Source: Clavulina sp. PMI_390
Taxonomy: Eukaryota; Basidiomycota; Agaricomycetes; Cantharellales; Hydnaceae
DNA: 64,000 bases
Assembly: GCA_015039315.1 (NCBI GenBank)
Contig: WIDE01000027.1
Location: forward strand, 104,116 to 168,115
Reading direction: 5' to 3'
Shown in pieces: positions 13,897 through 27,700 of the stretch. A program made the translations under genes and the position numbers. The number at the start of each line of letters is the position of its first letter. The first letter of the stretch is position 1. Below the pieces are notes generated by a model that was given only the letters and a program-made list of their open reading frames with translations, was not told the DNA's origin and made no database searches.

Positions 13897-16039
13897 ATGG
13901 TTGCATCGGCACAATCTCTCCTCAGGTCCCTTGGATCGGCCGCATCGTCTTTCCTAGCATACGCCCAAGCATCCTGTGCTGGGCTGCCCTCCACCTCTAC
14001 CTCTACCATCTCCACCTCTGAACAGGCAAGTTGTTGGTTGGGCCTTAAACACGCTTTCAATTCCCAACTTGACAATTCAATTCTATCATCCGTTAACCCT
14101 CAACAGCAACAAGCCGTCGACCTCGCCGAGTACGATGCAAATGCCTCAACAGGCTTCATGCCTGGTACCATCGGCGCACGCCTCCCTGCACACTACGATG
14201 CTTGGGAGCGTGCATTAGATCTTGTCAACTGTGGGCACGAGTCTGTCCTTAGCCTAGGCGAGGACACCTCTGCCGACGCGCTCTCAAAGCGCGCATCGAG
14301 TGAAGCCTGGCGGCAATCCATTCGCGATGTGAGTGGCTGTATATCCTTTTGCCTCTTGACAAAAATAGCATAATTGTGGCTGGTAACTGACTGATAAATT
14401 TGTCTACTTTACTTGGCTTTCTGCTGCATTAGATGCCTGTCCTCTCCACCGACATTCTCTCCCGCAACATCCAGCACCAGCGGAGAGCACACCACGTCCT
14501 CGCCTTCCTCGCACACTTCTACATCCACTCCCTCCCTCCCTCAGAACCACCCGTCATCCCTGCTCCCATCGCTGTCCCACTCTGCATCACCTCCGCACAA
14601 CTCGGTGTCACACCCATCCTCACTTATGCCGACACGGTCAACTGGAACATCGTCGCTCGCGATCCTTCCAAGCCCCTTGCACCGGGGAACCTCCGGAGCC
14701 TCACCTCATTCACCGGCACCGACGACGAGGACGCATTCTACCAATGCTGCGCCAACGTTGAGCTCTACGGCACACCCGCTCTCTCCAACATGGTCGATTA
14801 TGAGAACCTTGTCTACAACGAGCTCCATGCACCCTCTTCCTCTTCGACTCCCTTCGGCTTTGGCAGGATCAAGTCCGAGGAGAGCCTGCGCACCATCGCA
14901 GCCTCTGTTGCGTCCATTGGTGCTATGGTCGTTGATCTCACCGACCTTCTGCGCGGCTGCCACGGCGCCTGCTCACCGCGCGTCTTCTACGACCAAATCA
15001 GGCCGTGGTTCCGCGGCTCGTCCTCGGGCCACACACCCTGGGTCTACGAGGGCGTCTCGGACACTCCCTCGTCGTCTTTGCACTATCTGTTTGCTAGTGG
15101 CGAGTGGACCAACTTGAGCGGACCAAGTGGTGGCCAGAGCGCATTGATGCATGCGTTTGATCTGTTCTTGGATGTGGACCACGCGATGGAGCGCAATGCG
15201 GATGAGTCGAGTCTTCGGACACCAGTCGAGGCACGCGAGGGAAATGATCGTCTGTTCATGCAGAGGTGAGCTTTTTTTTCTTTGTCGTTTAGCTTCGCTC
15301 GTCAATGCTACACACGCGCGAATCATCCGCGCTTGCCTATTGCATGCATTGCATTCGAGTTGCCTTTTACGAAACCGATCGGAGCTACATGAAAATCTGA
15401 CTCTAAACCATCTCTCTCCACCACTTTTCATTTTCCAGGATGCAAAAATATATTCCAGGCCCCCATCGCGCGTTCCTGAACCACCTCTCTTCGAATACCC
15501 ACAATGTTCGCAACTTTGCTGTCTCCCTCTCGCAATCGACCTCCTCCACTCCCGCCTTCACTGCTGCTGCCCAAGACGTAATTAAGCAATACAACAATGC
15601 AGTCTGCGCCCTCCGCCGCTTCCGTGACGCCCATCTCAAGATCGCCTGCGTCTACGTCGTCGCACAGGCTAAAAAGGCCGCACAGCTCAAGGAGGTCGAG
15701 GCCCAGGAGAACGCCCAAGAGCAATCGCAGGCCGCCAAGGCCAAAGCAGCGGGTTGCCCCGTCGCGGCGATGCTCGCGCGCCTAGAAGCTGAAGGTGACG
15801 CTGACTTGTTGGCCGCAACCGGACGGTGCCCCGTCTCGGGCGTATCGCTCGCTCCACCCATTGCTCCCGTCATCCCCGTAGTGCGTAATCTCGGGTGTGC
15901 AGGTCCAGCGCTCAAGGAACCCATTCGCGGTACGGGCGGATCAGAGCTCGTTACGCTCTTGAGATCGGGGAGGGACGCTACGACCCGTGCGATGATCCCT
16001 CTCTCCAGTCCGAGCCCTTCCTTTGTGCGGGCACATTGA
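13897..16039 (+). CDS. Indoleamine 2,3-dioxygenase
   Basis: Haem enzyme opening the indole ring of L-tryptophan to N-formylkynurenine, first step of kynurenine/NAD synthesis, cytosolic. Coding exons: 13897-14025, 14107-14328, 14433-15265, 15439-16039 (about 594 aa). The first intron is GC-AG and 81 nt, so reading through it also keeps frame. Family signatures are the N-terminal FMPG...RLPAHYDAWERA block, LTSFTGTDDEDAFYQ, VFYDQIRPWFRGSSSG, YIPGPHRAFLNHL, FRDAHLKIACVYVV (proximal haem histidine) and the C-terminal GTGGSELVTLLRSGRDAT. An insert of about 100 residues lies between the last two, rich in A/K/E/Q and carrying two Cys-Pro pairs (GCPVAAM, GRCPVSG). I chose the ATG at 13897 (gccATGG context); an in-frame ATG at 13795 would add a Pro/Ser-rich leader that looks like untranslated CT-rich DNA. 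Confidence 0.9.
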
Positions 16040-19000
16040 TAATGATGGGCTATCCTTCCTCCTTCTCTGCTCTTCTCTCGGTTTGCTCGTTCTCGCCCCA
16101 TCTGATATCCAGTTCTCCATCATCATCTCCATCATGTTATCGCATCATCGGTCTCTCGGTCTCCGCATCCGCATCCCGCATCATCAGCATCGCATCTCCG
16201 CTATCGTTACGGGCAAAATGTCCCCCAATACCACTCCACTTTGGCTCCACAGCACACGCACCCCGCTATCGCTTTGGCTCGGCTGCTTCTCTTTTTTTGT
16301 TTCCTTTAGCCCCCTTCACCATAATCAACGCTTTCCAATCGCCAAATATTTCTCTTCTCTTTTCTCTTCTCCATTCGTCTATTCGATCTCATCTGGTTCT
16401 TCTACCTTTCTTGCCACTCGGCTGCATTTGGGGCTTTGGGCTTGCTTTGGTTGGATTGATCAATCGGTTTGACTCACCGAATATATTTTTTGCAATAACT
16501 TATCATTTTTTGCTCTCTCGTGTCCCAAAGTGAATTCGTTTTTTCTCCTCTTGTTCTTTTTCTTTCATCACGACGATGTTACCCACGTCCCATCCGTTTT
16601 CGTCCATAGCATGTTCCTTTCCACACACCAAAAAAAGCTTTTATTTGCCTGCCGCGCATTAGCTTCAGTACCATAGACACACAACCACACAATCATAACG
16701 GATCGGACGCACAATGAATTGCACAATCGCTTCTTTGCTCTCACTCTTATCGATCTGTCGGACCTTCCGCTTTATCGCTCTGACTTTGTGCTTGCGCCTC
16801 TTCGCGTGCTTTATTTTGAGAGTGAGCCACCATATGAGAATGTAGCTGTGAAGGGTCTCCGGCGAGCATTGTCGTCAACTTGAGTCATCTATACACCATT
16901 CACCGCCGCAGGGAAGCGTGAGCTGCAGTGGCAAAGGCAAATCGTTCGATTTTGATGGGATCCATGGTTGAAAAAGGCTGACAGACTAAATATATATATT
17001 GGGATAGATGTCGAGCTTGGCCTAGTTGCATATCCGCCCAACCACTTCAATCTCCAGACCTCAAAACCTTGAAATAACCCACCAAAGATCGATTGCGGGT
17101 CAAGCTTATCGATGTTAAGCTTGAATCGAGTACATAAATGTCGCCAATTGAGAACGACCAAGAATGCTCCCAGCGTCGATGGCGAGCTCATGATCGGCTT
17201 TGGTCCTATAGACTTTCAGATATGGTAACGAAGCAGCCTGAATGTGTATTGCGTGCGATCATTGTCAATCATTGATTACTTTTTTTGGGCCAGGATTCGC
17301 ATCCCAGGTCATCCAGGTATAGTAATCGACCTTATGGCGCGCACCACGTCCATTGCGAGTTCTGACCCCAAAGAGGGCCCAAGAAAGGCAAGAAGGAGAT
17401 TTGGGCCCGAGTCTTCATTCCCATAGATGAAAGAATCAGGCTCAAAAGCAATAGAGGAAGGCCCTCGATCGAAAAATGGGCTGGGGAGGACACTGATTGG
17501 CCACGGGCTGGTGACGTAGGGGCGCGATCGGACGTTGTGGTCGATTTGGGCCTGCCAGACCGCCTATGCGATTCTGACTATCTCCGGTGGCTTCGAAGGT
17601 CGAGAAGCGGAGCGGTGGTCGATCTGGCTAATCAGGAGAGGCCAATCAAGATGAATGATGACCGGTCATGGTCATCTAATATGAATCATGGGCTGGGGAG
17701 CAGTGAAGAGAGTGTAGTTTGGCTTTATAGATGGGCGGAATAGCTGGTATAAGATGCATGGAGGTGTCAGGGAGGAAGTGCGGGGTGTTGAGGTCGAGGA
17801 ACGAATGTCTCAGGCTGTTCAGGCACCACGATTAGCACAAAAGTTCCAGGAACGGGACGAATGAGCATCTCCCTCGCGTTGTGCTGAGGTAATGATAATA
17901 TCTATTGCTTGGAAGGAGCCACAACGAAAGCGATAACAAAAGTGCAACTTGGAGTTCATGTTTCCGCGAGCGTTCGTTTCGTGAGATGAGCGGAAGAAGC
18001 AACCTTGCCTCGGTGTGGAAGTCAACAAAGCACAACCTACTAAGCGCGCACACATTAGCGAGTTGCGACGTTCACAGAGAGCATCTTCTCTGGCTCATAC
18101 GTTTATCCTCGACCGCTTGTCAATTTCTCTCTCATCCTTGACCTTGAGAACAGAATCAGATGCTACCGTGTAACCACGTGGTAAGCGTTTCCAGTTGCAC
18201 GAAACAGCAACGTGCCTCTTCTGGCCGTTGGAGAGGGCAAACCGCTCGGCGGTGGAGGCTGTCTATGACGCTTCTATAGAGCCCCCCGTGTCGCCGTGTC
18301 CACCGCGCAGCATATTGTCTCACTCCCATCACTATTAATCTGCTTCTTCTGGCTTTTGGCCGCAATGTCTCAGTCCACTTCTCATCCTCAATACTACAAA
18401 AGTTCGGAAACCAAATGGCCGATGCATACTGGTCGTACCTTGATATCTTCCGTCCATTCATCCCGCATCACAAACCCCGAAGCCCCCGCTTGTCCCAGCG
18501 GGTCGCGTGAGGGGCCAGTTGCATGTGCCTGGTTCTGAACTCTCGCAGAGCACACTCAACTCCCATGATCCGAACATCTTTTGCATCCGCTTGCTTCCAT
18601 CAAATCGGCCCATCATGAATGGTGTCTAGATTTACGTTTTACAAGCGCTCCCACTCCCTTCGTCCCCGCTGACGCACATGTATCCGTGGAGTTACGTGCG
18701 CTGAGGAAGGAGCGCGCAGAATCAGAATCGCCATTCCTTCTCCCCTCTATTGATTGGCCTCGATGTCAGTGTTCTCGGATCTCCCCCTTCGTTCCCTCGG
18801 CTGCGTGGAGGTGGAGTCGCCGATTGCACACCAACTCTCTCACGCTCTCACAGCTTCGTGCATCGTCAGCTTATCAGTATCTCCCACCTCTCTGAGCCCG
18901 CATGGACTATCTGCTCAATCAGAGGCTTATATTCCTCTTCTGATCCTTTATGTCAAGCATATGCCCGTGCATTCCCATTCATGTGATTCCCCACACCGGG

Positions 19001-22000
19001 TGGGTAGGTGACGAGAAAATCTCAACACTGCGTTTCTTGGGGAGTTCTCCAGGAAAAACCTCGCTGCTTTTCAATATTATGACCAATTTCTGTTCCTATT
19101 GTCGAAATATCAGATGCTCTTCTGTGCCATCACGGTAATGTGTTTCGAACTCGCCGTCTTGACGTGTACCAGAGGACCTCGATCCCCCCCGCGTTCTTCC
19201 TGGTTTCCATGGAAGTGCTCCAACGATACAATTCCTGATTGTACGGCGGCCCCCGTAATTAGCGAGTGCGAGGGAAGGGAGGCGTCGGAATCTAGCGACC
19301 TCGAGAGTAGTGTGACTGCGTCAATGCAGGTTGAACAGATAGTGAGCCGGATCATGGAAATACCCCCCATGGTTTATGGTTCTCTAACAGATCTGCCCGG
19401 TCTCGATTGTGCTGGCGCTGGGCGGCGGCTCGATTGTGCTACACAGCCAACCTGAATCTAGAACCCCCCGGAGACGTTCGATGAGGCAATAAACAGAGTG
19501 AACGGCGTTTACAATCGATGTCTGCTTTTTTTATACCTGATTTCGCTAGCGCAGGCGAGTCTCTATCGACTTTTCATCATTGAGAGCTCATTGCGACGTG
19601 TGGCCCTAATATTCAATTTCTCCAGTGGACCCAGCTGGGGCGCATCCGATACAGCCTCACTATGATAAGCACGCAAATCTTACCGAGACGATTTCTCCCC
19701 ATTCATCTCATAACTTGCACCATATCTTACTTTCATGTCCAAATATTCGCCTCTTGCCGCAACGGTGCAATCATATCTCGGGGAATAGACTTAAAGTCAT
19801 TACATGTGAGGTATAACGCCACCGTCGGGGAGTTGGGCATATCCGAAATTGACAGCCGTCGCTCAAGCAACATTCGCGAGCCACCTTACCTTTGGCATCA
19901 TTTGCCCTTTCTTGTTCATCTGGTGGCTACATTCGTCTATGAAGTCGGAAAGGGGGTGAAGGAGGGACCCGGCCCCACAAAACCCTCGGCGGGACTAGGT
20001 ACACGTTCTAATATTCAGTTCTTCATGTCCTGACGCTGATAGCACTCGAACTAATGAAAGGATGCAATTTACAAAGACGCCGCTGAGCCGCCACACTCCC
20101 GTCCGTGACAAGTATCCCACTCCATATGTAATGGGTTCAAATGCTTCCTGCTCATCACGAGTGATGCAAAATCAAACGTTCTCATCATCCACATGCGATA
20201 CGGGCCTCGGCCGTGTGATGATGCGCATGATGATGTGGCATGTCCCAGGTTTGGTCGTCTTGTTCACACCGCGCTAAGCGAACGGGCAAGATCGGTGACT
20301 GGTGCGTTTCGCATATAACGTTCTAGCCATGCTCACTGACGTAGTTCGTTTTTAGAGAGTTGCCAACGATCTGATTCATGCGAGGTATAAAGTGCCGCCA
20401 GCCGCACGGAGTGGAATCTTGGCCAGTCGGCGAGCCTTACTTTTGTTACTAAATCACTGACAGTGACAGTGAGTGTTTTCTTCGCCTCCGCCGATGCTCC
20501 TATCGCGAAGCTTCCTGGGGACATGTTTTCCATAATAAATTCAGGCTGTTTATTAGCGCGTGCGGTCTATCACTGACAAGGAGGATCGGGCTCGTCTTCG
20601 ATTTCCCCACACACGCGGCCTAGCCCCCCAACGAACAAACTCGACGATCCGGGAACGAGTCTAGTCCCGCGGTCTCGGAGAATGCGCCGTGTGCTCTCAG
20701 GGCTTGCGCTCCGGACCAGCTGACACTGATCAGCAATGGTACTTGGAGATACGCTATTCTCACAACTTGCTGGCATCTACTATTATCTATCAATGATAGT
20801 GATGTCGCAATGATGACTCGTGATCCCGCAAATCATTGTTGCCAGTCAACAAATGAGACTAATCACCCCAACCAGTTTACCTCGACTTTGAGAGCCACTC
20901 CTGGGCTTCACCGTACTCACACCGGTGCTATTTGGAGACGCGATCACGACTGGCGTAGTTGTGCTCTGCTGTGTTGAAGTATTGGTCAGGCGGTGAGTTA
21001 CAATCGGGCTTTGGTTGTCCCAAAATCTCTCGTGAATCGAGTCTGACGTTGTCTTTTGAGATCGTTAATCCTCTCTCCCTCACCGAACTCTGCCGCGGTG
21101 AGCCCCGTTGTCTCCTCGCGTGAGTTTGAACATTCTTTTCTGAGGATAAGAAAACCTAACGCCCTCTCGTCTCCCTTTGCACACAAACCCAACTGCACAT
21201 AAATACTCGTTCGACATTATATCACAGCCAACATGTTTGAATTGTGACCGAAGAAGAATGTTCCCGCCACGAACGACCCTTCCCTTGGATATTTCTCGGG
21301 GTACCTTTCACTTTTCGACCCGGAACTTGGTAGTTCTGACTGCAAATGGTCAAACATGTCCTCCAACAGTTGCATCCTAGGCCATTTGTGAATGTTTGAC
21401 CAATCAACAATATGTCGTTGGCCCCAATTCCGGCTTGTCAACCCCCACACTGTCTCATAGCCGAAGAGCGATGGGTGTATGCGCCGGCATCCTGCCAGAA
21501 TATCACCGGACGATTGGGAAGCTCTGTGATACTTGTTCTTGAGTCCCCGAATCCCTCACCGGCATTTATCATTTCAATCCTCGCGAGCTTTGTCTGGCCG
21601 AAATTCACTGGTCATGGCGGCTCCCAATTCTTTCAGCATGCGTCGTTCCGAGCAAATTTTGTGCCGGAATAACCAGTCACCTCTTAACTTCACCCCGGAT
21701 CTGCTAATGGCTCTGGGAGCTTCCGAACGATTGGCGCGAGCTCAAGATAACAAATTTGTTGTTTCTTACATGCATGGTGGTGAATCAGTGCCTAGCCGTA
21801 ATAATGGTCAGTGATGATCGATGGATTACAGGTGATGAGGTCCTTCCAATACCAAGGTCACCCTACAACAACCTTCATTCATGGTTACTCAAGTAGATTG
21901 TTGTTCTTCTCCCTTTCAGCAAAGTTTTTTTCGGCATCGCGGCGAGCCACACGGCTGTGTCTATCAATTGATGATGCAGTTCGTGAGTTTTTTTTTGGAG

Positions 22001-24721
22001 AGAATTGGTGTTCATGTTGTTTTCGGTGATGAGTGGCGCTTAACAAGGTTGATAATCTTTCCCGGTGCGTGACTTCGACACTGACACACATTCCTACTGC
22101 CTCAATCTGTATTGCCTCAGTTAGGTCACATTAAGCTCGATCCGATTTCATTTCCCTCTTGCATTGACTGTGTCCGCCCTTTGCCCATGCTCGTCAGATT
22201 AGAAGCTTCATCAATCGGAAGTCCCTGAGGCTATGAGGGCTCCTTTATTGGTGACATGATCTCTTTTCACGAACACACGCAAGCTCGAGCACTAGCTGCT
22301 CTGATCCCAATATTCCCCACAAATGCGTTGTATGCGTCGGGAGATCCTATCAGTAACCCGATTCAGGCCTCTTGTCCATATTCACGATGAAGGCGCTGCA
22401 TGTGGCTTGCGACCGTGTGTGGAGCGTGCTACATCAGCCACACGTTGTTATCTGACAGTAACCCAGCGCGCCCTCCACTCAGCTTTGTGACCCATATGGG
22501 CTCCTTGGGACTGATGGCTCGTATTCCCCAACGTGGAGAGACATAATCTGACCACAATCTTGACCCGATCTTGCACTAGATTGAGTCTGATTCTATTATA
22601 ATTACACACACACGGGCCGCGATTCGTCCGGATTATGCACTACTCCCGATCTTGGTGTAGAAGCAGGATTCCTTCGACCAGATATTAGGACCAGAACCCC
22701 ACCTTCTTAATCGGTGCTTCTCGTGAGGATCGGTTCAATTACTCCCAAGTGTGGGTCTCAGCAACTCGTGTCGATCGGAGTCGGCATTGATATAGATGTG
22801 CTACTCGGTTTCTCCGCGCACTAGCCATTTACAGTGTGCACTGGGTTACCGACCGACTTGTAGTCAGCCATTACTTGCCCCCTAATGTCTCCCTGTCTTG
22901 GATCGCCGTCTCCGATCCATTCGTTTAATGAAGAGAAGCGCTCACGCATTCAGGGCGCTACTCCTTTGTCCGCAATCTTTTCATGATCTCTGGCGTGTCT
23001 GACTGGTGCTAGCGCATTATCTGGAGACCCTTTCACATGCCCCTGTAACCGCGGCTCGCGTAGAAGGTAGCGATCGTGGAACTCTCTCGAACCTTGCCAT
23101 CGATGATCATTCACTTTGACATTGCACCACGGCCCTGCAGCGCACTCACGGCGTGGTATGCTATTGGGCGGAATTTGACTGCGTCGTGGCGCGGAAGCTC
23201 ACAAAGCAAAGTGCTTTGAGTGATCGATTGCCGCCTGCTGACCCACTCGCACGCTTCAAGAAACATCACGAGCCATGCTATTTGCTCATTATTGGCGCTC
23301 ACATACTCTTTATACAGGAAAATCATGCACTGCCTAGCGAGGTATGTACGTCTGATTATTCATTTTGCGAGCTTGATCTTCAGAACGTGATTACCACGAG
23401 GCGTGAAATTTGAATGGGCCATGGAATAATCTCGCCCCGGATTTGCGGAACAAAGGACTTGCATATACTTTGTCGCGTGATCTTTCCTCACTCTCCGACG
23501 GAAAAACAGGTCGGAGATGAGATTTGGATATGACGCTCTTAGTTGAGTTGTGTGTTCACTCAGCGTATCTTGGAGCCGCTTTGCGAGTGATTGCTTCGCG
23601 AAGTCACTATTTTCCAATGATGGAGGGTAAATGATCATTTTGGGCTATTCAGGCACGCTTTGGAGAAGTCGTCCCTGGGTATCCCAATACCCGGATCAGG
23701 TACAGACGGCGAAGAGTGAAGGCTCATGTATGCTATAAATCGCTCCAGCTTCGTACCAAGAAGTGGCTTCTGGCAACTAATAACCAATTTACAGGGGCAT
23801 CAAGTAAGAAAGATAGACGGAGCAGCCGAAACGAGAAGGGCTGCTTCCCTGAAACGGCTGGATTGAGGCTGGATTGACGAAAGTGACGAGTAGTATGAAA
23901 AAAGCAACTATTGATAATAAAAAGGCTGTATCAGCCACCATTGTATTGTAACAGTCCCCTTTTGTTATTGCGGCTAGGAGGTTGGGTTATCGATCGATAT
24001 CCTGCTGACATCAGGAAGATGGCGGATAGAGGCATAGGCTCCACTGCTTATGGAGCATCATTTCAAGTTTAGAATCATTAACTCGACGTCGATGAGCCTC
24101 ATTGAACTGCCCGAGGGAGGATCTGACAGTTGAACGTGGAGATTGGCATTATCGGACAGAAGTCTCTGCCACCTGTTGCAACCACCACATTTGCAAGCCG
24201 TAGCTCTCGTATTTACTATTACAGCTCGATATTCTCATGACGTCTGTGCGGTGATCGATCGATTGATGCCGGTATCCAACCTCAGGAGCTCACAGCATGG
24301 TTGCCGGCAGGTTCAGTTTGAACTGCACTTGTTCCCCCGCCAAATTTTTGATAGCCGTAATGCCGCAAAGTCCGTGGACTTTTTTTACCCCCTCCTGCTA
24401 TAAATGCTTTTGATGAGGAGATTGATGTGCGGGGTTGGATGTTTGCGCGTTGTCTCCAGGCAACAATGCACACGCCTAAGCGCTCGTGTGCCCTTGCAGC
24501 GCGATTTTCGTAACCACAATTGGTGTGCACGTGGAGGACATCTACTAGAGATGAATACTAGCAATTAAACTAATTCACAATTGGTTTGGGAGGAAAAAGC
24601 ATCTAGGAAGTATGATAGTAGAGGAAGATTTTCTTGTCGATTGCTGGATCCATTTGTTTATGCTTGCTTGCGCCGTGTCACCCGTGGGAATCGAACGCGT
24701 CTCCCTGCTCTCCCTTGCAAG
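16040..24721. other. Gene-poor block, 8.7 kb, unassigned frames only
   Basis: After the dioxygenase stop, 16040-16640 is CT-rich 3' flank. Beyond that no frame matches a family I know. The longest plausible ATG frames are minus 16889-17191 (100 aa, MSSPSTLGAFLVVLNWRHL), minus 19110-19370 and minus 23360-23638; none shows a clear domain or neighbouring exons. About 22100-23100 has no useful frame on either strand. A CCAAT/TATA-like stretch at 17480-17760 resembles a promoter, but no coding exon follows that I can support. No repeats or transposon ends were recognised. Confidence 0.5.
23111..23638 (-). CDS. Possible two-part hypothetical gene, unassigned
   Basis: A minus-strand ATG at 23638 opens a 92-codon frame (MIIYPPSLENSDFAKQSLAK...), ending at 23360. 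A second minus frame of 71 codons covers 23326-23111 (MIFLYKEYVSANNEQIAWLV). They could be exons of one small gene, but no clean donor/acceptor pair was found, and a plus-strand frame overlaps the same DNA. Amino-acid composition looks protein-like, with charged helices in the first part. Function unknown; could be chance. Confidence 0.2.
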
Positions 24722-27700
24722 ATGGTCTATAGATTGTCAGCCACCCTCACAGGTCATACCTCCGATGTATGCATGTAAACTCGTAAGATCGAAAGATTTC
24801 CCTGACTCCGAGTCCTGCAGGTACGAGGTGTAAAGGCACCAACACCAAACTTAGTGCTCTCAGGGTCAAGGGACACCAAAGCAATCGCTTGGACTCGAGA
24901 GGCCTCATCCTCGCATTTCAACCCTTCTCCACTATTTCAAGCCGGATCTCGATACGTTAATGCCGTTACATACCTTGGTCCAACGTCTGATAGCCCCGAT
25001 GGTGAGCACGGGCGATCCCTCGCAGACCAGACTCACTCATTGACCTCCTATGCCTAGGATTTATCGTGGCTGGAGGACAAGACACGCTGATTAATATATT
25101 CCCTGTTGGATCGACCCAGACCGAACCGTCGCATACGCTTTTGGGCCACTCTGAGAATGTCTGCGCATTGGATGCCACAGCTGGTGGCACAATCATCTCT
25201 GGGTCTTGGGACAAGTGAGCGCAGATTCTTACGCAATCACAGCGATTGTAACGATGGATTTATTTCTAGGACTGCCCGCGTTTGGAAAAACTTTGACACC
25301 AAATATGTTCTCAAGGGGCACACGCAAGCTGTATGGGCTGTCGTCGCAATAGACGATGAGCAGTTCTTGACTGGTAGGGAGAAAGACCCTTAAGACGTCT
25401 GATCGTTCTCTCATCTCGCTATTCTTTAGGCTCTGCGGACAAGACAATTCAATTGTGGCAAGGACACAAGTCGGTGCGAACCTTCAGCGGCCACACCGAC
25501 GCCGTTCGCGGTTTAGTTGTACTTCCGGACATTGGCTTTGCATCGTGCTCGAATGATAGGTATGTAGTTATAACTGAAAATATTCCTTCCTCACTCACTT
25601 TTGTTCCGCGACTCAGCGAGATTCACGTTTGGACGTTGGGTGGAGACGTAATCTACACACTGTCTGGACATACATCGTTCGTTTATTCGCTTGCACTTTT
25701 ACCAAGTGGAGACCTGGTATCAAGCGGCGAAGATCGCAGCGTTCGCATCTGGAAAGGTCAGAGCACTATCGAGAAAATCCCCATAGCACTGAACATTAGT
25801 CTGACCTGGATTTTCTTAGATGGTGAATGTTCGCAGGTCATCGTTCATCCGGCTATATCCGTGTGGACGGTATCAACTATGCCCAATGGGGACATTGTCA
25901 GTGGTAGCAGCGACGGTATTGTCCGAGTATTCAGTGACTCTGAAGATCGCTGGGCAGACGCGGAGGATTTGAAGGTATTGTGAATTCCAGTGTTCTTCAC
26001 CGCTTATGCTCATAGGTGATGTGATAGAAATATGATGACACTGTCGCGCAGCAGGCGCTCCCTTCGTACGTACGAATCCGCTCCTTGCTCGTCGCAGTTT
26101 TCACTCACTTTCGAAGCCTTTGGTGTTATCAGACAAGAAATTGGTGACGTCAAGAAGGCTGACTTACCAGGGCCAGAAGCCCTGCACCAGCCAGGGAAAA
26201 AGGAAGGACAAGTGATAATGGTCAAGACCACTGGTGGCGGGGTTGAGGCTCATCAAGTAAGTCCTTAGCGTGAATCTCTTCTCTTTTTTGTGAACTCGCG
26301 CTAATGTGCTCGTGTAGTGGTCGTCGGGCGCATGGCAAAAAGTTGGAGACGTCGTCGATGCTGTCGGCCAGGGCCGAAGGCAGCTTTATGAAGGCAAAGA
26401 ATACGACTATGTATTCGACGTCGATATTCAAGATGGAGTTCCGCCATTGAAGCTCCCTTACAACGTCGCAGGTTTGTTCGATCGTTTCCTCCCTCAATAT
26501 GATTCTGATCGCCGAGAAATATATATTAGACAACCCTTACCAGGCAGCTCTGAAATTCTTGCAGGCAAATGAACTTCCCGAATCATATATTGACCAGGTT
26601 GTTAAATTCATTGAGCAAAATACTGCTGGCCAGCAGCTTGGCACTGGGTCGGGAGGCTATGCTGATCCATTCACTGGTATGAAAACACGATATCGCCGCT
26701 GACCGATTTATCTGGGCTTACAATTCCCATATAAGGTGCATCCCGGTATCAGGCCTCAGCTGGACCTGCTGCGACAGGGTACGGCGGCGCCACAAGCTAC
26801 CAAGATCCTTTCACGGGAGCGGGCGGGTACCATGGGTCCGCTGCACCTACGACCTCTGCTCCCCAGGGAGGCTCGTATCGTGATCCTTTCACGGGAGCGT
26901 CTGGTTATCACGGCGCATCATCTGTGTCGGCCCCCACACCTAGCAAACCTCGTGCAGCGACCAACATTCTTCCCGTTGTGAGTACTATCGTCGAGGAATT
27001 CATACCCGCCATCCTCATAACCCCTTTCCGTAGAGGACCACCCTTCCTTTCAAGCAAGCGAACGTGCCAGCCATGCGAACGAAACTCTTTGAAATCAACG
27101 ATTCTCTCGTGAGCGACCCCGTACGTCCATTTTCATGCTATCCTGAGCCTGTGCTCAGCCGCCCCCATCTCAATAGGCTACGTCAGCGCTAGCCCTAACT
27201 AGCGAAGAAACGGCATCAATTAACCGCATTTTGCTTGCCATCAACGAAGCGCCCCCGGACCCAGCCAGCAATGCGTTTGTTAACCTTTCAAAATCTGACG
27301 TATTGGCGTCATTAGCAGTCGCCGCTCGCTGGCCAACTGCTAAACGATTCCCAGGTATTTTTTTTTCCTGAAATCTTCTCCCCATACTCCCTCCCCTGAC
27401 GTATCCGCATGGGGTAGTTCTCGATCTTATTCGGTTAATAGCCGCGCATGCTCCTGCGGTGCTGGCTTCACCTGATGTTGCAGAGATTTTCGTCTCCACA
27501 CTGTTGGATGCCTCGGAGTGGAACTCTCAATGGCCTAACCCCGCTCCCAAAACGTTGGAGACGAATGCCCTCTTGACATTACGTTCCTTTACGAATGTAT
27601 TCCAGTCTCCCGCCAGTGATAGTCTTACTGGTTGGGTGGAAAAGGCAATATGGGTGACTTCATTGTATCCTTGACGTAAATTCTGATGCCGAGTTACTTG

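Noticed and set aside
14413..15117. 234-codon Ser/Thr/Pro-rich plus frame overlapping the dioxygenase
   Set aside because: Out-of-frame shadow of the conserved exon at 14433-15265.
24672..24720. tRNA-like T-arm (gggaatcgaacgcg) on the minus strand before the Doa1 start
   Set aside because: The T-stem is mispaired, no matching acceptor strand or D-arm was found, and the stretch abuts the Doa1 ATG. At most it is a decayed tRNA piece.
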